Positions 15,601 through 24,886 are shown, counted from the stretch's first letter. The stretch is DNA of 64,000 nt from Rhizobacter sp. Root1221 (GCF_001425785.1 NZ_LMDI01000005.1:26058-90057); one strand, 5' to 3'. The notes: generated by a model from the letters alone, not told the origin. Numbers and translations are program-made.

Positions 15601-18600
15601 TTGTGGCTGATGTTGACGCTGACCTTGATGCCGGCCGCGACGTTCTTCATGCCAGAGACGGCGCTCACCGCATCCCTCGCGGCGAGCCCGGCGTTGATGG
15701 CGGCCATGCCCTTCATGCGGGTGTTGCGGGTGTCCTGGCCCGAGTTGATGGCGCTGCGGGCCGCGAGCAGGGCGTCCACCAGCGGGATGCTGACGGTGCC
15801 GCCCACCGCACTGCGGCTGGACGAGCTGCCCTGGGTGGACTCGCCGCGGTCGTACGCCGCGTCGATCTGCACGGCGCGGGCGCGGATGCCGATGTCGCCC
15901 TCGGGCGCCGCGAGGGTGCTGCCGGTCTGGGTGTAGCGGCCGTCGGCGCTCAATGCCACGCTGCCTTGCAGGCTGGCCACCTGGGTGGCCGCATGCGTGG
16001 TGCTGCTGCCGCGTTGTTCGTCGCCTTGCTGGGCCGTGCCCATGGCCGGCTGCCACCACTTGCCGATCTGGCCGTTGGCGTAGCTGTGGGTGCGGCTGAA
16101 GTCGGACTGGGTTTGCTCCGCCGCCAGCAGGCTCAGGTCGCCGCCCGCGTGCATGCGCAGGTCCTTCTCGACCGCCACGGTGGCGCCCACCAGCGTGGTG
16201 TTGCGCCCGCTGCGGGTGCTCAGGGTGCCGGCCGTCACGTTGCTGCCCTGGGCCTGGGTGGACGACTGCGTGCGCAGCTGGCTTTCCGACGCCTTCTTGA
16301 GGAACGCAAACCCCACGTCGAAGAGGCCCGCGGAGTTGAACGATTGGCCGTTGAGGCGGCCCAGGGAGTTGGCCTGCTGGAAGCTCTGGCGCTCGTGGCT
16401 GGTGTCGGTGGTGGCGGTGAAGGCGCTCAGCGTGAAGTCGCGCCCGGCGTCGACTTCCAGCTGCGTTTGTGCGTTGAGCTCGCCGGCCTGCACGGTGATG
16501 TCCTGGCCCGCCTTCAGCAGCAGCGCGTTGCCGCTGAAGGTGCTGCCCACCGCCTGGGTCATGGCGGTGCGGTCGTGGGTGATGGTGGTGCGGGTCTTGA
16601 ACGTGCCGTCGTGCACGGCCACTCGCGCATCCTCGGTGAGAGAACTGGCGGCGCCCGCCTGGAGGTCGATGTTGCCCCGCACGGCCTGGGCGGACAGCAA
16701 CCCGCCTTCGCTGCTGACGGTGGCCGCGCGTGCGATGAGGTTATCGCCGGCGCGCAGCGTGATGTCGCCCTGGCCCGCGACCACGGTGCCCGCCTCGCCG
16801 CGCTGGTCTTCGAGGTGGTTGAGGTCGTCGCCGGCATGGAAGCCGCTGCGGTGGTGCACGTCCACGGTGCCGAACCGCAGGTCGCGGCCGCTGTCGATCC
16901 ACGTCTGGCCGCCGCTGCCGGCCTGGTTCAGCGCGGCCGCCGTGAGCGTGGTGTCGCGCCCCGCCTGCAGCGACAGCTGGCCCTGGCCCGCACGCACGGT
17001 GAGGCTGGCGAGGCGGTCGATGTCGGTGTGCTGTTCCTGCAGCTTCACGCCGCCCAGGTCGATCTGGAAACCCGTGGTGCGGGTGGTGCTGGCCACGGTG
17101 AGGTCGCGCCCGGCGTCAAGCACCAGCTGGCTGTCGGCGGTGATCTGGCCGCCCAGGTTGGTGATGTCGTTGCGGGCCTGCAGCGATATGCTGCCGCCCC
17201 GGATCAACCCCGGGTTGTGGATGTTCTCGGCGTTCACCCGCACGGTGTCGCGGCCCACCACCGTGCCGGTGTTGGTGAAGTCGCCCGCGGTGGTGACGCT
17301 GACGCGGTTGCCCGCGATGAGGCTGCCGGTGGCACCTACCTCGGCATCGGTGGTGCGTGCGTACACCTGCGGCACCAGGGCCTGCACGGTGGAGCCGTCG
17401 GCGCGGGTGACGTCGCGCCGCACCATCCACACGATGTCGGTGGTGAGCTTGGACAGCTGGTCGGCCGTGAGGGCCTGGCCCGGCTGCAGGTTGTGGGCCC
17501 GCGCGAACGCCACGCCGGCGTTCATCAGCAGCACGTACTCGGTTTCGTTGTTCTGGTTGGCATCGAGCAGGCGGGTGCCGAGCAGCTGGCTGGTCTGCTC
17601 GCGCACGAGGCGCTGCTCGTAGTAGCCGTCACCCAGCCGTGGGCCCAGGCTGCCGGGCGCCACGCCCAGCTGCGTGAGCAGGTAGTTGCTGTCGAGCCAG
17701 GTGCGGTAGCCCGAGAACTGGGCATCGGTGGTGACCAGCACCGGTGCGCCCGCATCGCGGTGCCGCGTGTAGAGACCGCTGGTGGGCAGGGTCAGGTCGA
17801 CGGTGGCGGCGCGGTGGAGGATGGTGGGGTCCGCGACCGTGCCTGCGGCGCCGGGTGCCGGGCCGGTGGTCCCGGTGGTGCCCACCGCGGCTGGCGCGCC
17901 CGTGGCGGGGCCGGTGGCCGCGGCGTCGGCCACCGTGACCGCCTGCACGCCGTTGCCCTGGCCGTGCAGGTTGACGTTGGCGCCGCGCAGTTCGGCCGTG
18001 CTCAGGTCGAGCGCGACGCTCGTGTTGTCGGGATTGTCGAGGGTGCTGGTGACGGATTCCGTGCGGGTGTCGGTGCGACGATTCTTGTAGCTGCAGAAGT
18101 TGCCGCTACTGCACTTGTCCCGATGCAGCATGAACGTGGTCGTGGTGACGGTGGTGGCCCGTTCCCCGCTGTACGTGCCGGTGGTGTAGTGGTCCAGGCG
18201 CAGGTCGACGGTGCCGAGCGACACGACGCGGCTCTGGTCGTTGTGCACCCGGGCGTCTCCGAAGTGCATGGCCCCGCCTGACTCCAGCACCCCGGCGCGG
18301 CCACTCGCCGCTTCGTTGAAGTAGCTCTCCGTCTGAGTCGTGGTGCGGGTCTGCTCGGTGCGGTAGTTGCCGCTGCCACCCGTGTCCCACAGCACGCTGT
18401 GGGTGCTGGTGGGCACGAACCCCGTGGCCGGGCGGGTGGAGATCACCACGGGCCGGTCACGCTCCACGATCACCTGGTCGACACCGTAGGTGATCTCGCC
18501 GGCCGCGCGCACGGCCCCCCCGGTGACCCGCAGCAGGTCGCCGATGCCCTGCGCCTGCCCCTGGGCGTCGAGCGTGCGGCCGAAATGCACCGTGCCTTCA

Positions 18601-21600
18601 CTGAGCAGTTCCGCGCCCGACCCCACGTTCACCTGGCCCGCGGCCACGTCGAGCCGGTCCCGCGCGGCGATGACCCCGCTGCGTGTCTCGACGTCACCGC
18701 GGTGGCGCCCGAACCCGCGGTAGTAGGAGGCGTTCCAGGGCGTGTGGTACGTGCTCACCTCGCCGGTCTGGGCGTTGGTCACCGTGTAGGACCGCCGCGT
18801 CGCGGACGTGTTGTTGACCGTCTCGGCCTGCACGCTCGTGTGGTCGCCGTAGATGCGTCCGCCGATGTTGTCGACGGTGGTGGCGGCCTGCACCGTGGTG
18901 TGGGCGCCGTCGACAAGGCCGCGGTTGCTGATGCTGGTGTCCGACTGGAGCAGCGTGTCGCCCGCGGAGATGATGCTGGCGTTGGCGCCGAGGTCGATGC
19001 GCTGGGCGTGGATCGCCAGGCCTTCACCGCCTTCCATCTGGCCGTCGAGCGCGAAGCGGCCGGTGGTGGTGAGGCTCGTGCGGCCCGCGGCATGGAGGTC
19101 GCCCACGTCGCCCAGGTCGGCGTTCACGCGCAGGTCGAGGGTGCCGGCCGAATACACCTTGCCGTCGAAACCCACCTGGCTGGCGTCGATGCCCACGTGG
19201 CGTCCGGCCACCAGCGTGCCACCGGTGTTGGTGATCTCGAGCGTCTGGTGCTGGAGGTCGGTGGCCCCGGTGTCGCGCAGCGTCAGCGTGCCCACGGCCG
19301 ACAGCAGGCCGCCCGTGTTGTCGAGGTGGCCGGTGCTGCCCAGCGTCACGTCGTTGTCGGCCAGGATGGCGCCGCGCTGGTTGACGATGGCCGCCGCGTT
19401 GACACGCACGTCGTGGCCCTGCAGGCCCAGGGTGCCTTCGCGGGTGCCGGTGTTGATCACCGTGCCGGCCTGGACATCCAGCGCATCGCCCGCGCGGATG
19501 AGGCTGCCGGTGTTGTCGAGGGTGCCAGTGCCCACGTCGATCTGGAGGCCGCCGGTGAACTGCACCTGCCCGCCCCGGTTGTCGAGCCCGGCGCCCACCA
19601 CCGAGGCGCTGCCGATGCCGCCGATGCTGCCGCCACCGGAGTTGTCGATGGCCTGGCCGTTGAGCGTGCCACCGCCGCCCGTCCAGATGCGTCCCGCAGC
19701 GTTGTCGATGGCCCCGGCCTGAATGGTCATCATCCCGGTGCTGAGCAGCCCGCCCTTGTCGCCTGACTGGCTGTTGAGCAGCGCCTGGCCATGGGTGTCG
19801 ACGCGCAGGGCGCCATCGGCCTGGATCAGCCCGGTGCGGTTGTCGAGCGTGCCGTCGCGCGTGTCGACCGACACGTTGCGCCCACCGACGTACCCGTCGC
19901 GGTTGTCCAGCGCACCGGCCTGGAGTCCGAGGTCGCCTTCGGCGGCCAGCGTGCCGCCGTGGTTGTCGAGTGCGCCGGCCACCGCCACGGTCAGCGCGCC
20001 CTTGGCACTCACGTGGCCGCCCTGGTTGGACAGCGTGGCGGCGGCCAGCCCGAGGCCGCCCGCCTGCGCCACGAGGATGCCGTCGGTGTTGTCGATGCCG
20101 CCCTGCACGGCGAGGTCGAGCGCCCCCGCGCCGGTCTGGACCAGTTGGCCGTGGCGGTTGGACAGGTCGTGGGCCGACACCTCGAACGAGGCCGCGGACA
20201 CCGTGGCCTCGTCGGTGCGCCAGGTCTGGGCGATGCTGCCGTGCAGCGTGCCGGTGGCCAGCAGCGCCGCACCCGTTGCATCGAACCCGCCTTCGAGCGC
20301 GACGAACATCAGGTTCTGCCCGCTGAATTGCGCGCCGGTCGCGTCGATGGCCTTGGTGGTGACGTTGATGTCGCCGCCGGCCACGCCTTGCCCGTGGATC
20401 AGCGCGCGGCCGCCGGCCTGGACGAAGAGGCCGCCGGTGGTGCCGATCTGCGTGGTCTTGCCGTCGTCGCTGGTGGTGAGGCCCGCGGCGAGGGTGGTGT
20501 CCTTGTCGCTCTGCACCTGGCTGTCGGCGCCGGTGGCGAGCAGGCGCAGGTCGCCGGCGGCACCGATGAACCCGCCCTGCGTGTTGCGGAGGTGGCCGCG
20601 GGTCTGGAGCCGGGCATCGCCCTTGGCGTACACGCTGCCGCTGTTGTCGATGCCGCCAGCGGCATCGGCCACGAGGGCGCCGCTGCTGTTGACCTGCCCC
20701 ACGTTGACGAGCTTGCCGTCGGCGGTGACCAACACGTCTCCGGCCTGCGCCGCGATGGTGCCGGCGTTGCGCACGCCCACGCCGGCGTCGGTGCCCACGA
20801 GCGTGATGTGGCCGGCGTACATGCCCCCGAGGTTCGACACGTCGATGCCCACCGCGGGTGCGGCGTCCTGGCTGCGGGTGGCCGTGACCTGGCTGTTGTC
20901 GATGCTGACGAGGTTCGCGCCCTGCGTCACCTTCAGCTTGTTCGCCCACACACCCGCGTTGACCTTGACGCTGCGCGCGATGATGTCGGTGTAGTCCGCA
21001 CCGCGCGCATCCATGCCGCGGCCTTCGACGGCCACGGTGCCGCGTTCCACCCGGTAGCCCTCGAGGTTGCCCTGGTTCATCACGGCCGTGCCGGTGGTGA
21101 CGGTGGCTCGGCTCGCGTTGATGAAGCCGCAGCCGTCGCAGGTGATGCCTGCCGGGTTGGCGATCACCACCTGCGCGCGGTCACCGGCCACCTCGATGTA
21201 GCCGCGCAGCTGGCTGGGGTTGCTGGAGTTGACTTCGTTGAGGATGACCCGCGCGGTGCCGGCGGCCATCCACGGATTGGCTCCCACCGCGCCGGCCAGC
21301 GCCGAGGCCGCACCGGTGCGCGAGTTGTTGAGCACCGCCCCGGCCGCACCCACGTCGAACTGGCTGTAGGTGTTGCGGGACACCCCGGCAGCGCTGGGCG
21401 TCTGGACGTTCACCTGCACCGCGCCCGTGGGTGTGGGCAGCACGGTGGGCTGCTGGTTGCGGGACGCGTTGCGGTCGGCCACGATCTGGGCGGTGGCGGA
21501 CCCGGCCACGGCCACCATGCCCAACGCCAGCCACAACGACAAGGCCAGCGGCCGCACCGCCACCTGCAGGTGCGACGAACCGCCCACGCGGGCGCCGGCC

Positions 21601-21689
21601 GCGCGGCCGTGCCCCAGCGCCGTCTCGGCCACCGCCATGTAGAGGCCGCGGGCCCGGTTGAAGACGACGCGGTGCAGTTGCTGGTTCAT
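12630..21689 (-). CDS. FhaB/CdiA-type two-partner-secretion exoprotein with papain-like toxin C-terminus
   Basis: 3019 residues. The N-terminus is an extended signal peptide (ESPR-like: MNQQLHRVVFNRARG), then a hydrophobic core ending SATAQ near residue 68. A TPS domain follows with the NPAGITCDGCGFIN motif at 178-191. Residues ~330-2400 are haemagglutinin beta-helix repeats (DNxxG, LxAGxDI patterns). A pretoxin region includes VDTNNRQLHQSE near 2570, a variant of the VxNN delimiter. The last ~137 residues form a separate domain with NCIAC (Cys2886), RHVFHA (His2968/His2971) and MFDPQNG (Asp2984), the Cys-His-Asp order of papain-fold toxin/deamidase domains. It should be exported by the TpsB partner encoded just upstream and deliver the toxin to neighbouring cells. 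Confidence 0.85.
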   Translation of the reverse strand: MNQQLHRVVFNRARGLYMAVAETALGHGRAAGARVGGSSHLQVAVRPLALSLWLALGMVAVAGSATAQIVADRNASRNQQPTVLPTPTGAVQVNVQTPSAAGVSRNTYSQFDVGAAGAVLNNSRTGAASALAGAVGANPWMAAGTARVILNEVNSSNPSQLRGYIEVAGDRAQVVIANPAGITCDGCGFINASRATVTTGTAVMNQGNLEGYRVERGTVAVEGRGMDARGADYTDIIARSVKVNAGVWANKLKVTQGANLVSIDNSQVTATRSQDAAPAVGIDVSNLGGMYAGHITLVGTDAGVGVRNAGTIAAQAGDVLVTADGKLVNVGQVNSSGALVADAAGGIDNSGSVYAKGDARLQTRGHLRNTQGGFIGAAGDLRLLATGADSQVQSDKDTTLAAGLTTSDDGKTTQIGTTGGLFVQAGGRALIHGQGVAGGDINVTTKAIDATGAQFSGQNLMFVALEGGFDATGAALLATGTLHGSIAQTWRTDEATVSAASFEVSAHDLSNRHGQLVQTGAGALDLAVQGGIDNTDGILVAQAGGLGLAAATLSNQGGHVSAKGALTVAVAGALDNHGGTLAAEGDLGLQAGALDNRDGYVGGRNVSVDTRDGTLDNRTGLIQADGALRVDTHGQALLNSQSGDKGGLLSTGMMTIQAGAIDNAAGRIWTGGGGTLNGQAIDNSGGGSIGGIGSASVVGAGLDNRGGQVQFTGGLQIDVGTGTLDNTGSLIRAGDALDVQAGTVINTGTREGTLGLQGHDVRVNAAAIVNQRGAILADNDVTLGSTGHLDNTGGLLSAVGTLTLRDTGATDLQHQTLEITNTGGTLVAGRHVGIDASQVGFDGKVYSAGTLDLRVNADLGDVGDLHAAGRTSLTTTGRFALDGQMEGGEGLAIHAQRIDLGANASIISAGDTLLQSDTSISNRGLVDGAHTTVQAATTVDNIGGRIYGDHTSVQAETVNNTSATRRSYTVTNAQTGEVSTYHTPWNASYYRGFGRHRGDVETRSGVIAARDRLDVAAGQVNVGSGAELLSEGTVHFGRTLDAQGQAQGIGDLLRVTGGAVRAAGEITYGVDQVIVERDRPVVISTRPATGFVPTSTHSVLWDTGGSGNYRTEQTRTTTQTESYFNEAASGRAGVLESGGAMHFGDARVHNDQSRVVSLGTVDLRLDHYTTGTYSGERATTVTTTTFMLHRDKCSSGNFCSYKNRRTDTRTESVTSTLDNPDNTSVALDLSTAELRGANVNLHGQGNGVQAVTVADAAATGPATGAPAAVGTTGTTGPAPGAAGTVADPTILHRAATVDLTLPTSGLYTRHRDAGAPVLVTTDAQFSGYRTWLDSNYLLTQLGVAPGSLGPRLGDGYYEQRLVREQTSQLLGTRLLDANQNNETEYVLLMNAGVAFARAHNLQPGQALTADQLSKLTTDIVWMVRRDVTRADGSTVQALVPQVYARTTDAEVGATGSLIAGNRVSVTTAGDFTNTGTVVGRDTVRVNAENIHNPGLIRGGSISLQARNDITNLGGQITADSQLVLDAGRDLTVASTTRTTGFQIDLGGVKLQEQHTDIDRLASLTVRAGQGQLSLQAGRDTTLTAAALNQAGSGGQTWIDSGRDLRFGTVDVHHRSGFHAGDDLNHLEDQRGEAGTVVAGQGDITLRAGDNLIARAATVSSEGGLLSAQAVRGNIDLQAGAASSLTEDARVAVHDGTFKTRTTITHDRTAMTQAVGSTFSGNALLLKAGQDITVQAGELNAQTQLEVDAGRDFTLSAFTATTDTSHERQSFQQANSLGRLNGQSFNSAGLFDVGFAFLKKASESQLRTQSSTQAQGSNVTAGTLSTRSGRNTTLVGATVAVEKDLRMHAGGDLSLLAAEQTQSDFSRTHSYANGQIGKWWQPAMGTAQQGDEQRGSSTTHAATQVASLQGSVALSADGRYTQTGSTLAAPEGDIGIRARAVQIDAAYDRGESTQGSSSSRSAVGGTVSIPLVDALLAARSAINSGQDTRNTRMKGMAAINAGLAARDAVSAVSGMKNVAAGIKVSVNISHNESHSDFTQSGTNAVGSTVAAGGDLRIEAAGAGADSTLNVIGSDLNAGNNTLLKADGAIRLAAAENTAVQKSTDGSSGASVGIGFALLGDQNGFTIDLAASRTRGRADGSDSTWTNSHVTTGKTLTLVSGGDTTLQGAAVNAQRVEGQIGGNLRIDSLQDKSTYDSKQESAGINLSLCIPPICYGAFVSAAGFNYGTTRINANQRYVAEQSGIFAGDGGYDIRVGGNTDLTGGVVAASQLALDRGLTRFEGKGGVTQRDLVNVADFNAQAFAVSAQVSSATTRKDPASSAPAPAPAPRPSGDKKASSGGKPTASVGFGEDGEHLESVTRSGIGVSTATDTAGILRPTFNAERTRREMAAQVQITQTFSQKAPKAVAELSDSIVNSAGQQIEQARTYLALWREREEGRLAEPEKVKALDELEQNRGFTPEAAVATLRDPDLRAQQELFAEGGAGRVVLHTLTGALGGGVQGALGAGGVAAAAPQIDEWQRSVVSTARAVTSDLGINDGYATMFGQAFGQLTSSGLGAALGSGTGAGFALAVDTNNRQLHQSELQRIKALAKGDKAVEQRLLAAACALVHCADGVPKDDPNYELLAKLQAIGAGMKSEQALLSSQIGQNGRVVERLFQYSWVDAYLVEPATRSKMVTRTAGGGQFVLGGLGVAASGASCVTGWGCAAGLVGGTVSLDYAQAGLRQAWNGTTSVPYGEQVLRSFGASDEGAALGYGLLGLSAAAVEGVVANRVSRLHGANPKAPETSTSIDDLNGVSVRGRPKVEVNSPANLNYTGQWPTTTLPAVDSAIPTGHLTGNSVLPSLQFSNSFGKATKDGNLAFQGYSNNHIGAAWDVPTYTRWNPSAKSENCIACVASYMTDRENRIFMTADDIERNVASVHPERGIQLAEAVRIIRKAVSTESAPIWTSPFGANKPIGDYAMFIGPERDRLRHVFHAQRLDDGSVKMFDPQNGQAISADDLLSLRILWGGRSDAPIVPVFITRK

Positions 21690-21765
21690 GGTCTATCCCT
21701 GGATGCGGTGTGGCAAGGCGCTGCGCGCCTGCGGTGTTCGAGGTCGGAACGAGATCGGGACGAGG

Positions 21766-23577
21766 TCAGAAGGCCGCGCCGGCGGTGAACCCGCTCACCA
21801 GGCCGGAGGCGTTCAAGGCGCCGGGCTTGTGCAAGGCGCCGCCGGCGAACACGTCGTAGTTCACCCACTTCCACGCGCCTCGCAGGCCCAGCACCGCGCC
21901 CGACATCGACTTGCCCGCCAGCTGCGCGCTGGAGGCCCCGCCCACCGTGCCGTGGTCGATGCCGAGGTACAGCTCCTGCCCCGTGTCCCGCAACGGCAGC
22001 CCCACGTCGTTGCGGATGAGCCAGCCGCGTTCGGCGGACAACACGCTTTCGCCGTTGAAACCGCGGACGGTGTAACGCCCGCCGATCGAGAAGCGGTCCT
22101 GCGGCACGAGGGGCGAGCGGTTCCATTGCGCGCGCCAGCTGCCGGTGTAGCGCAGCGGCTGCCCGGCCAGCCTGAATGGCGCGCTGAACTGCACGTCGGC
22201 GGTCAGGAGGCGCGGCCTGGCCGTGCCATCGCCGTGGGTTTCCTCGGGCGCAGGTATCGCCCCCTGCGCGCCGGTGCCGCGCCGGTAGACCAGCCGCAGG
22301 TCCACCGTGCGCGCGCCGATGTACTCGCGGTGCGCGGCGCCAAGCTCCCAGCCGGCCATGCGGCGGCGCTGCACTTCCACCTCGGTGTCGTCGATGAAAT
22401 TGCGCGACGAGCGGGCCCAGCCGCGCACGCTGACCGTGGTCTTGCGCACCGCATCCCGGTACACGAGGCGCGACACCTGCAGGTCGCGGTTGCTGTTGTC
22501 GCCGTGGTACGTGTAGTTCTGGTTCACGCCGGCCACCGTCTGGTGGTAGTCGGACCGGCCCACGTTCATCGACAGCAGCCAGTGGCCGAACGGCACCGAG
22601 TAGTGGACGACACCGCCCTTGCTGCCGCGGGCCCCCGGGTCACCGCCGCCCAGGTCGTGGTTGACGCTGACGTAGAAGAGGTCGTTGAGCCGCAGGCCAT
22701 GGTCGAGCGACACCGTGGCGTTGCCCTGGTACTTGCCGGTGGCCCGTGTGCCGGAGTCGTCGGCGGACACGTTGAAGCGCACCGGGCGTCCCTGCTGCCA
22801 GCCGATCACGAGGTCGCTGTCGCCTGGTTGCGCATCGGGGCCCTCGGCCGGTGCGATCTGCATGTCGACCTCGGCGGTGGGCACCCGCTTGAAGTTCTCG
22901 AGGCCTTGCTCGATGTCGCGCAGGTTCAGGCGCTGGCCCGCCCGGGTGGGCACCGCGTTCCACGCGTTGGCCCGCGGTGAAGTGCCGTCCGTGAAACGCA
23001 CCGCGCGCACCCGGCCGGGCACCAGCGTGAGCGCGAGCGTGCCGCTGCGCAGGTCTTGTGGCGCGGCCGTCACGCGGCTGGTGATGAAACCGCGTGCGAT
23101 GAGCGCGTTCTGCACGCGCTTCATGATGCGGTTGATGCCGACGGAACCCAGGCAGCGCCCGGGTGCGGCGTCGCCGATCGCCTGGGGCGGGGGATCGGTG
23201 GGCAGGTACGCGGCGTTCAATGCCCACTGGAATTTCTCGGACGAAGCACCGCCCAGCTCGACACGCACGATGTGAAAGCACGGCGTTTCATCGGTGGGCA
23301 GCGGCAGCAGCGCGTCCGGCACGGTGGCCGTGTCGAGGCGGACGTCGGGCGCACGCCGCAGCTGCTGGGACTGTGCGCGTTCGCGCTCCTGCAAGCGGCG
23401 CTGTTCCTGTGCGGCCGCGGCGCCCACGGCGTCGGGTGACGTCGGGTCGGCGGCCACACTGGACCCGCCAACGACCAGCCCTGCTGAAAGAACGAAAACG
23501 GCAACACAAGACCGGCCCCGCACGCGGCGGGGATACAAAGAAAAGGACACGCAGACCACTCCCCAGCCCGCATCCAT
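21766..23577 (-). CDS. TpsB-family outer-membrane transporter of the two-partner secretion system (FhaC/ShlB type)
   Basis: About 603 residues if started at the ATG at 23577; a GTG at 23550 is an alternative with GGGGAG upstream. The leader (SCVAVFVLSAGLVVGGSSVAA) is followed by a Gln/Arg-rich linker helix. A POTRA domain (CFHIVRVELGG ... RVQNALIARGFITSRV) precedes a 16-stranded barrel with the TpsB motif region GGRYTVRGFNGE and a final aromatic residue (AGAAF). It folds in the outer membrane and threads the exoprotein to the surface. It is first in the operon, 76 bp before the exoprotein gene. Confidence 0.88.
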   Translation of the reverse strand: MDAGWGVVCVSFSLYPRRVRGRSCVAVFVLSAGLVVGGSSVAADPTSPDAVGAAAAQEQRRLQERERAQSQQLRRAPDVRLDTATVPDALLPLPTDETPCFHIVRVELGGASSEKFQWALNAAYLPTDPPPQAIGDAAPGRCLGSVGINRIMKRVQNALIARGFITSRVTAAPQDLRSGTLALTLVPGRVRAVRFTDGTSPRANAWNAVPTRAGQRLNLRDIEQGLENFKRVPTAEVDMQIAPAEGPDAQPGDSDLVIGWQQGRPVRFNVSADDSGTRATGKYQGNATVSLDHGLRLNDLFYVSVNHDLGGGDPGARGSKGGVVHYSVPFGHWLLSMNVGRSDYHQTVAGVNQNYTYHGDNSNRDLQVSRLVYRDAVRKTTVSVRGWARSSRNFIDDTEVEVQRRRMAGWELGAAHREYIGARTVDLRLVYRRGTGAQGAIPAPEETHGDGTARPRLLTADVQFSAPFRLAGQPLRYTGSWRAQWNRSPLVPQDRFSIGGRYTVRGFNGESVLSAERGWLIRNDVGLPLRDTGQELYLGIDHGTVGGASSAQLAGKSMSGAVLGLRGAWKWVNYDVFAGGALHKPGALNASGLVSGFTAGAAF

Positions 23578-23677
23578 GGAAATCGCGGGACTGTCTGTTC
23601 TCGAAATTCTGGTTTGTTCGGCCGGGTGTCGTGCCCGCGCAAAGCAGACTTGTCCGAAACCGAATATCAGGATTTTC

Positions 23678-23698
23678 CCGTGCAATCCGTCACGGAAA
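23678..23698. repeat. 21-bp repeat, copy 2, upstream of the transporter gene
   Basis: Identical over 21 bp to 10474-10494 and in the same direction, with the same CCGTG-N8-CACGG inverted repeat inside. It lies about 100 bp upstream of the tpsB start, where an operator or promoter-proximal element would be expected, and marks the upstream end of the toxin region. Confidence 0.6.
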
Positions 23699-23810
23699 TG
23701 GGCCAGAGCTGTATCAGGAGGTGTTCTAGGGGGGAGGGCTCGAAACCCCACTGATCGCGGGGGGCGCGTTGGCGCGATTTCGCGGTAGGCCGCCGCTCAG
23801 TGCTTGCCGT

Positions 23811-23952
23811 TCACACCACGCGCACCCCGAGGCCGCCGATCAACATCGCCGCCTGGTCGGTCGACATGATGGCTCCCTTGCCGAGGTCCACGGAGCGCAG
23901 GTCGGCGCCGCCGAACTGGGCGCTCTTCAGGTTCGCATCGCACAAGCTCCGG
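23811..23952 (-). pseudogene. 3' remnant of a pentapeptide-repeat gene
   Basis: The last ~45 codons of a pentapeptide-repeat protein are recognisable: CDANLKSAQFGGADLRSVDL shows the A(D/N)LxxAxFxxADL periodicity, followed by a typical family ending (MSTDQAAMLIGGLGVRVV). The upstream part is missing and the frame runs into the start region of the divergent YihY gene. It is therefore a truncated relic, probably left by the rearrangement that placed the toxin locus here. Confidence 0.6.
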
Positions 23953-24012
23953 CGCTGTGAACAAACGCCGATTTGGCGCTTGGCGCGGGCGGGCGGGTGC
24001 CAAGGCCGTGTG

Positions 24013-24861
24013 ATGATGCGCCCCGCCATGTTCAGCCTGATCCGCATCACCGTCCGCCGTGCCCGCCAGGAACGCCTTGCCCAGGTGGCGGGCAGCCTGA
24101 CCTTCACGACCGTGCTGTCCATCGTGCCGTTCCTGACGGTGGCCTTCGCGCTGTTCACGCGCTTCCCCCTGTTCCGCCGGTTCGAGGGGGCCATCGAGGA
24201 ACACCTGCTCAAGAGCCTGCTGCCGGCCGAGATGTCGCGCACGGTGTTGCGGTACCTGCACCAGTTCGCCGACAACGCCAGCGGCCTCACGCTGGTGGGG
24301 TCGCTGTTCCTGCTGGTGACGGCGGTGGCGATGCTGCTCACCATCGAGAACGCCCTCAACCAGATCTGGGACGTGAAAAAGCCGCGCCCGATCCTGCGGC
24401 GCGTGGGCCTGTACGTGCTGATGCTCGCCATCGGGCCGGCCGCGCTGGGCGTGAGCCTGTGGGCCATGTCGTATGTGCTCGGGGTGTCCATCGGCCTCAT
24501 CGGCACCGTGCCGCCAGCGGCGCAGTTCGCGCTGGCGCTCGGCCCGGTCGTGCTCGGGGCCCTGGGCCTGACGGCGATGTTCCGCTTCGTGCCCAACGCC
24601 CCGGTGCGCTGGCACGAGGCAGCACTCGGCGGCGTGCTCGCCGCCGGGGTGCTCGAACTGGGCAAGCGGGTGTTCGCCACCTACGTGCTCAAGTTCCCCA
24701 CGTACAAGGCGGTGTACGGCGCGTTCGCCACGTTCCCGGTGTTCCTGCTGTGGGTGTACTTCTCATGGCTCGTGACCCTCGCCGCGGCGCTGCTGGCCGC
24801 GAACCTGGGGCGCGGTGCGGTGAAGCCCGCCCGCGCGGTGGGGCGCGCCCCCCGTCGCTGA
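24013..24861 (+). CDS. YihY/BrkB-family inner-membrane protein
   Basis: 282 residues with about six membrane helices. Family landmarks are AGSLTFTTVLSIVPFLTVAFAL near the N-terminus, ENALNQIWDVKKPRPILRR, a FRFVPNAPVRWHEAALGG loop, and the final FPVFLLWVYFSWLVTLAAALL helix. The family was once annotated as ribonuclease BN, which is not supported; its transport or envelope role is unproven. Three ATG codons (24013, 24016, 24028) are possible starts. It is a monocistronic gene between the pentapeptide remnant and the convergent histidine-kinase gene. Confidence 0.85.
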   Translation: MMRPAMFSLIRITVRRARQERLAQVAGSLTFTTVLSIVPFLTVAFALFTRFPLFRRFEGAIEEHLLKSLLPAEMSRTVLRYLHQFADNASGLTLVGSLFLLVTAVAMLLTIENALNQIWDVKKPRPILRRVGLYVLMLAIGPAALGVSLWAMSYVLGVSIGLIGTVPPAAQFALALGPVVLGALGLTAMFRFVPNAPVRWHEAALGGVLAAGVLELGKRVFATYVLKFPTYKAVYGAFATFPVFLLWVYFSWLVTLAAALLAANLGRGAVKPARAVGRAPRR

Positions 24862-24886
24862 GATCGGCGTCGCCAGGCGCCCGGCG

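Noticed and set aside
13869..18281. Very long open frame (1470 codons) on the plus strand opposite the exoprotein gene
   Set aside because: It is antisense to well-supported FHA repeats, has no recognisable domain and is dominated by Arg/Gly/Ala/Val, as expected of the shadow of a GC-rich repetitive gene.
14640..21000. Possible CRISPR or tandem-repeat array in the exoprotein region
   Set aside because: The periodicity is that of degenerate ~20-residue protein repeats in one open frame; no conserved DNA repeat with unique spacers was found.
18399..21788. Further long plus-strand frames opposite the 5' half of the exoprotein gene
   Set aside because: Same shadow effect; composition is biased and no start signals or family motifs are present.
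24002..24861. Ribonuclease BN annotation for the YihY/BrkB protein
   Set aside because: The protein is a multi-helix membrane protein without nuclease motifs; the old name comes from a mis-assignment of the family.
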